Part shown: positions 5,241 through 6,792 of the stretch, piece after piece
How the letters are laid out: the number at the start of each line of letters is the position of its first letter
Numbering within the stretch: position 1 is the first letter of the stretch
From: Thermoplasmata archaeon
Lineage (GTDB): Archaea > Thermoplasmatota > Thermoplasmata > Lutacidiplasmatales > UBA184
DNA length: 6,792 bases
Direction of reading: 5' to 3'
Assembly (NCBI GenBank): GCA_030043865.1
Contig: JASHWZ010000131.1
Coordinates: 1-6,792 of the forward strand
Notes under the pieces: model-generated
Told to the model about the DNA's origin: nothing
Seen by the model: the letters and a program-made list of their open reading frames with translations, nothing else
Database searches by the model: none
Program-made: the position numbers and the translations under genes

Positions 5241-5241
5241 T
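5234..5241 (+). promoter_or_regulatory. Possible TATA-like box for the Cdc48-type gene
   Basis: CTTTTAGT overlaps the DUF72 stop codon, centred about 33 bases before the ATG at 5270, giving a predicted leader of about 6 bases. A second AT-rich island, CAATAT (5255-5260), is only about 13 bases from the ATG and too close for a standard TATA box. The evidence is weak. Confidence 0.3.
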
Positions 5242-5269
5242 CCGAGCCCGGGTCCAATATCCTTCGGCG

Positions 5270-6792
5270 ATGGGCGAGGCGGTCACGCTCCGGGTCGCCG
5301 AGGCGTTCCAGCAGGACATCGGGCTCGGCACGGCCCGGCTCGACGTCCAGACCCGGCAGCGCCTCAAGGTCGGGCTCGGCGATGTCGTCGAGATCCGGGG
5401 CCGCAAGGCGACGCCCGCGATCGTGAGCCGAGCGCAGCCCGACGACGAAGGAAAGGGCCTCGTCCGGATCGAGGCGGTCGTCCGGCGGAACGCGGGGGTC
5501 AGCATCGGCGACCGGATCCAGGTCCAACGGGTCGATTGCCCGAACGCCGACTCCGTGACGATCGCGCCGATCTACGCGGGGAGCGCCCGGATGGACTTGG
5601 GGCCCGGCCTCGAGAGCTTCGTCGCGAAGGCGCTCGCGCGCCGCCCGTTCGTCCGGGGGGACGTGTTCGTCATCCCCGGGGTGTTCCTCATGGGCGGCTC
5701 GCTGCCGTTCATGGTCGTCGCGACCCAGCCGAAGGGGATCGTGCAGGTCGCGCCGGCGACCCTGATCACGATCAAGGAGGAGACGGTCAGCGAGGCGGAG
5801 GTCGCCGCCCCGCGGGTCTCCTACGAGGACATCGGCGGCCTCAAGGAGAAGCTCGGCCGCGTCCGCGAGATGATCGAGCTGCCGCTCAAGCACCCCGAGC
5901 TGTTCGACCGGCTCGCGATCACCCCGCCGAAGGGGGTGCTGCTCTACGGGCCCCCGGGCACGGGAAAGACGCTGATCGCGAAGGCTGTCGCGAATGAAGC
6001 GGGCGCGCACTTCATCGGCATCCAGGGACCCGAGATCATCTCGAAGTACTACGGCGAGAGCGAGAAGGAGCTGCGGGAGAAGTTCGAGGAGGCGGAGAAG
6101 AACGCGCCGAGCGTGATCTTCATCGACGAGCTCGATTCGATCGCCCCGCGCCGCGACGAGGTCGTCGGCGAGGTCGAGCGTCGGGTCGTCGCCCAGCTGC
6201 TGACGCTGATGGACGGGCTCTCGGGCCGGGGGAACGTGATCGTGATCGCCGCCACCAACCGGGAGGAGGCGATCGACCCCGCGCTCCGCCGGCCCGGACG
6301 GTTCGACCGGGAGATCGAGATCGGCGTGCCGACGCAGGAAGGCCGGCTCGAGATCCTCCAGATCCACACCCGCGGGATGCCGATCGACGGGAGCGAGCGG
6401 GACCGGGAGCGGCTCCTCAAGGAGCTCGCCGCGCTGAGCCACGGGTTCGTAGGCGCCGACCTCTCGTCGCTCGGACGGGAGGCTGCGATGCGCGCCCTGC
6501 GCCGGTACCTCCCCGAGATCGACTTCGACCAGCCGATCCCGCTCTCGCTGCTCGAGCGGATGAAGGTCACCGAGAACGACTTCAAGGAGGCGCTGAAGCA
6601 GATCGAGCCGTCCAGCCTCCGGGACGTCGCCGTCGAGGTGCCGACGACCCACTGGGACGAGGTCGGCGGGGTCGAGCGGGTCCGGCGCGTGCTCGAGGAG
6701 TCCGTGGAATTGCCGTTCAAGAACCCGCAGGTCTACCGCCACATCGGCATCGAGCCGCCGCGCGGCATCCTCCTCTACGGGCCGCCCGGCGT
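5270..6792 (+). CDS. cdc48: Cdc48/VAT-type AAA+ ATPase, 3' end cut off by the window
   Basis: This is an archaeal p97/VCP homologue that unfolds proteins in an ATP-driven double-ring hexamer and can feed the proteasome. There are 507 complete codons. The N-domain spans about 1-170: a double-psi barrel (VTLRVAEAF... to about 88) and a second N subdomain (about 95-170). The D1 ATPase has Walker A GPPGTGKT (227-234), Walker B VIFIDELDS (D286, E287), sensor-1 ATN (N330) and the RRPGRFDRE arginine-finger region (341-348). The D1 pore loop reads KYYGES, with the paired tyrosines seen in archaeal VAT rather than the aliphatic loop of eukaryotic p97. D2 opens at about 462 (WDEVGG), and the window ends at LLYGPPG; the next codon begins GT, so it encodes Val. 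Roughly 220-240 residues are missing. The ATG at 5270 fits the usual VAT N-terminus. It starts 29 bp after the DUF72 gene. Confidence 0.97.
   Translation, partial: MGEAVTLRVAEAFQQDIGLGTARLDVQTRQRLKVGLGDVVEIRGRKATPAIVSRAQPDDEGKGLVRIEAVVRRNAGVSIGDRIQVQRVDCPNADSVTIAPIYAGSARMDLGPGLESFVAKALARRPFVRGDVFVIPGVFLMGGSLPFMVVATQPKGIVQVAPATLITIKEETVSEAEVAAPRVSYEDIGGLKEKLGRVREMIELPLKHPELFDRLAITPPKGVLLYGPPGTGKTLIAKAVANEAGAHFIGIQGPEIISKYYGESEKELREKFEEAEKNAPSVIFIDELDSIAPRRDEVVGEVERRVVAQLLTLMDGLSGRGNVIVIAATNREEAIDPALRRPGRFDREIEIGVPTQEGRLEILQIHTRGMPIDGSERDRERLLKELAALSHGFVGADLSSLGREAAMRALRRYLPEIDFDQPIPLSLLERMKVTENDFKEALKQIEPSSLRDVAVEVPTTHWDEVGGVERVRRVLEESVELPFKNPQVYRHIGIEPPRGILLYGPPG

Noticed and set aside
5237..6742. 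501-codon minus-strand frame opposite the Cdc48-type gene
   Set aside because: It is antisense to unambiguous AAA ATPase motifs. The Asp/Arg/Leu-rich product is the usual mirror of GC-rich coding sequence.

Overview
The window looks archaeal. It contains a KEOPS Cgi121-type subunit, a two-ring Cdc48/VAT-type AAA ATPase, tRNA genes without encoded CCA, a tRNA gene interrupted by an intron outside the anticodon loop, and AT-rich TATA-like boxes about 25-30 bases upstream of several start codons. Base composition is strongly GC-rich throughout, and no block stands out as compositionally foreign. A GC-rich Thermoplasmata-like euryarchaeon would fit the mix of a VAT-type ATPase, bacterial-type MutS and DUF72, but that placement is a low-confidence inference.

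Layout: everything from 1 to 4289 is on the minus strand. Read in transcription order from 4289 downward there is an unrecognised 303-residue protein, a persulfide-dioxygenase/glyoxalase-II-like metallo-beta-lactamase protein, the Cgi121-like KEOPS subunit, tRNA-Gly(UCC) with a 30-nt intron in its T-loop, tRNA-Ser(UGA), and the 5' two-thirds of a mutS gene that runs off the left edge. A 105-bp divergent promoter region (4290-4394) separates this block from two plus-strand genes: a DUF72/YecE-family protein and a Cdc48/VAT-type AAA ATPase that runs off the right edge just inside its second Walker A motif. No stretch over 300 bases lacks a gene.

The genes are mostly information-processing and quality-control functions (mismatch repair, tRNA supply, tRNA modification, protein unfolding). 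The MBL and Cgi121 genes are 11 nt apart and probably co-transcribed. The most unusual item is the tRNA-Gly gene: both the acceptor and T stems become perfect only if 30 nt are removed from the T-loop. That intron also carries a near-exact copy (17 of 18 positions, one-base gap) of the sequence just upstream of the same tRNA. I see no CRISPR array, transposase, integrase or defence locus.
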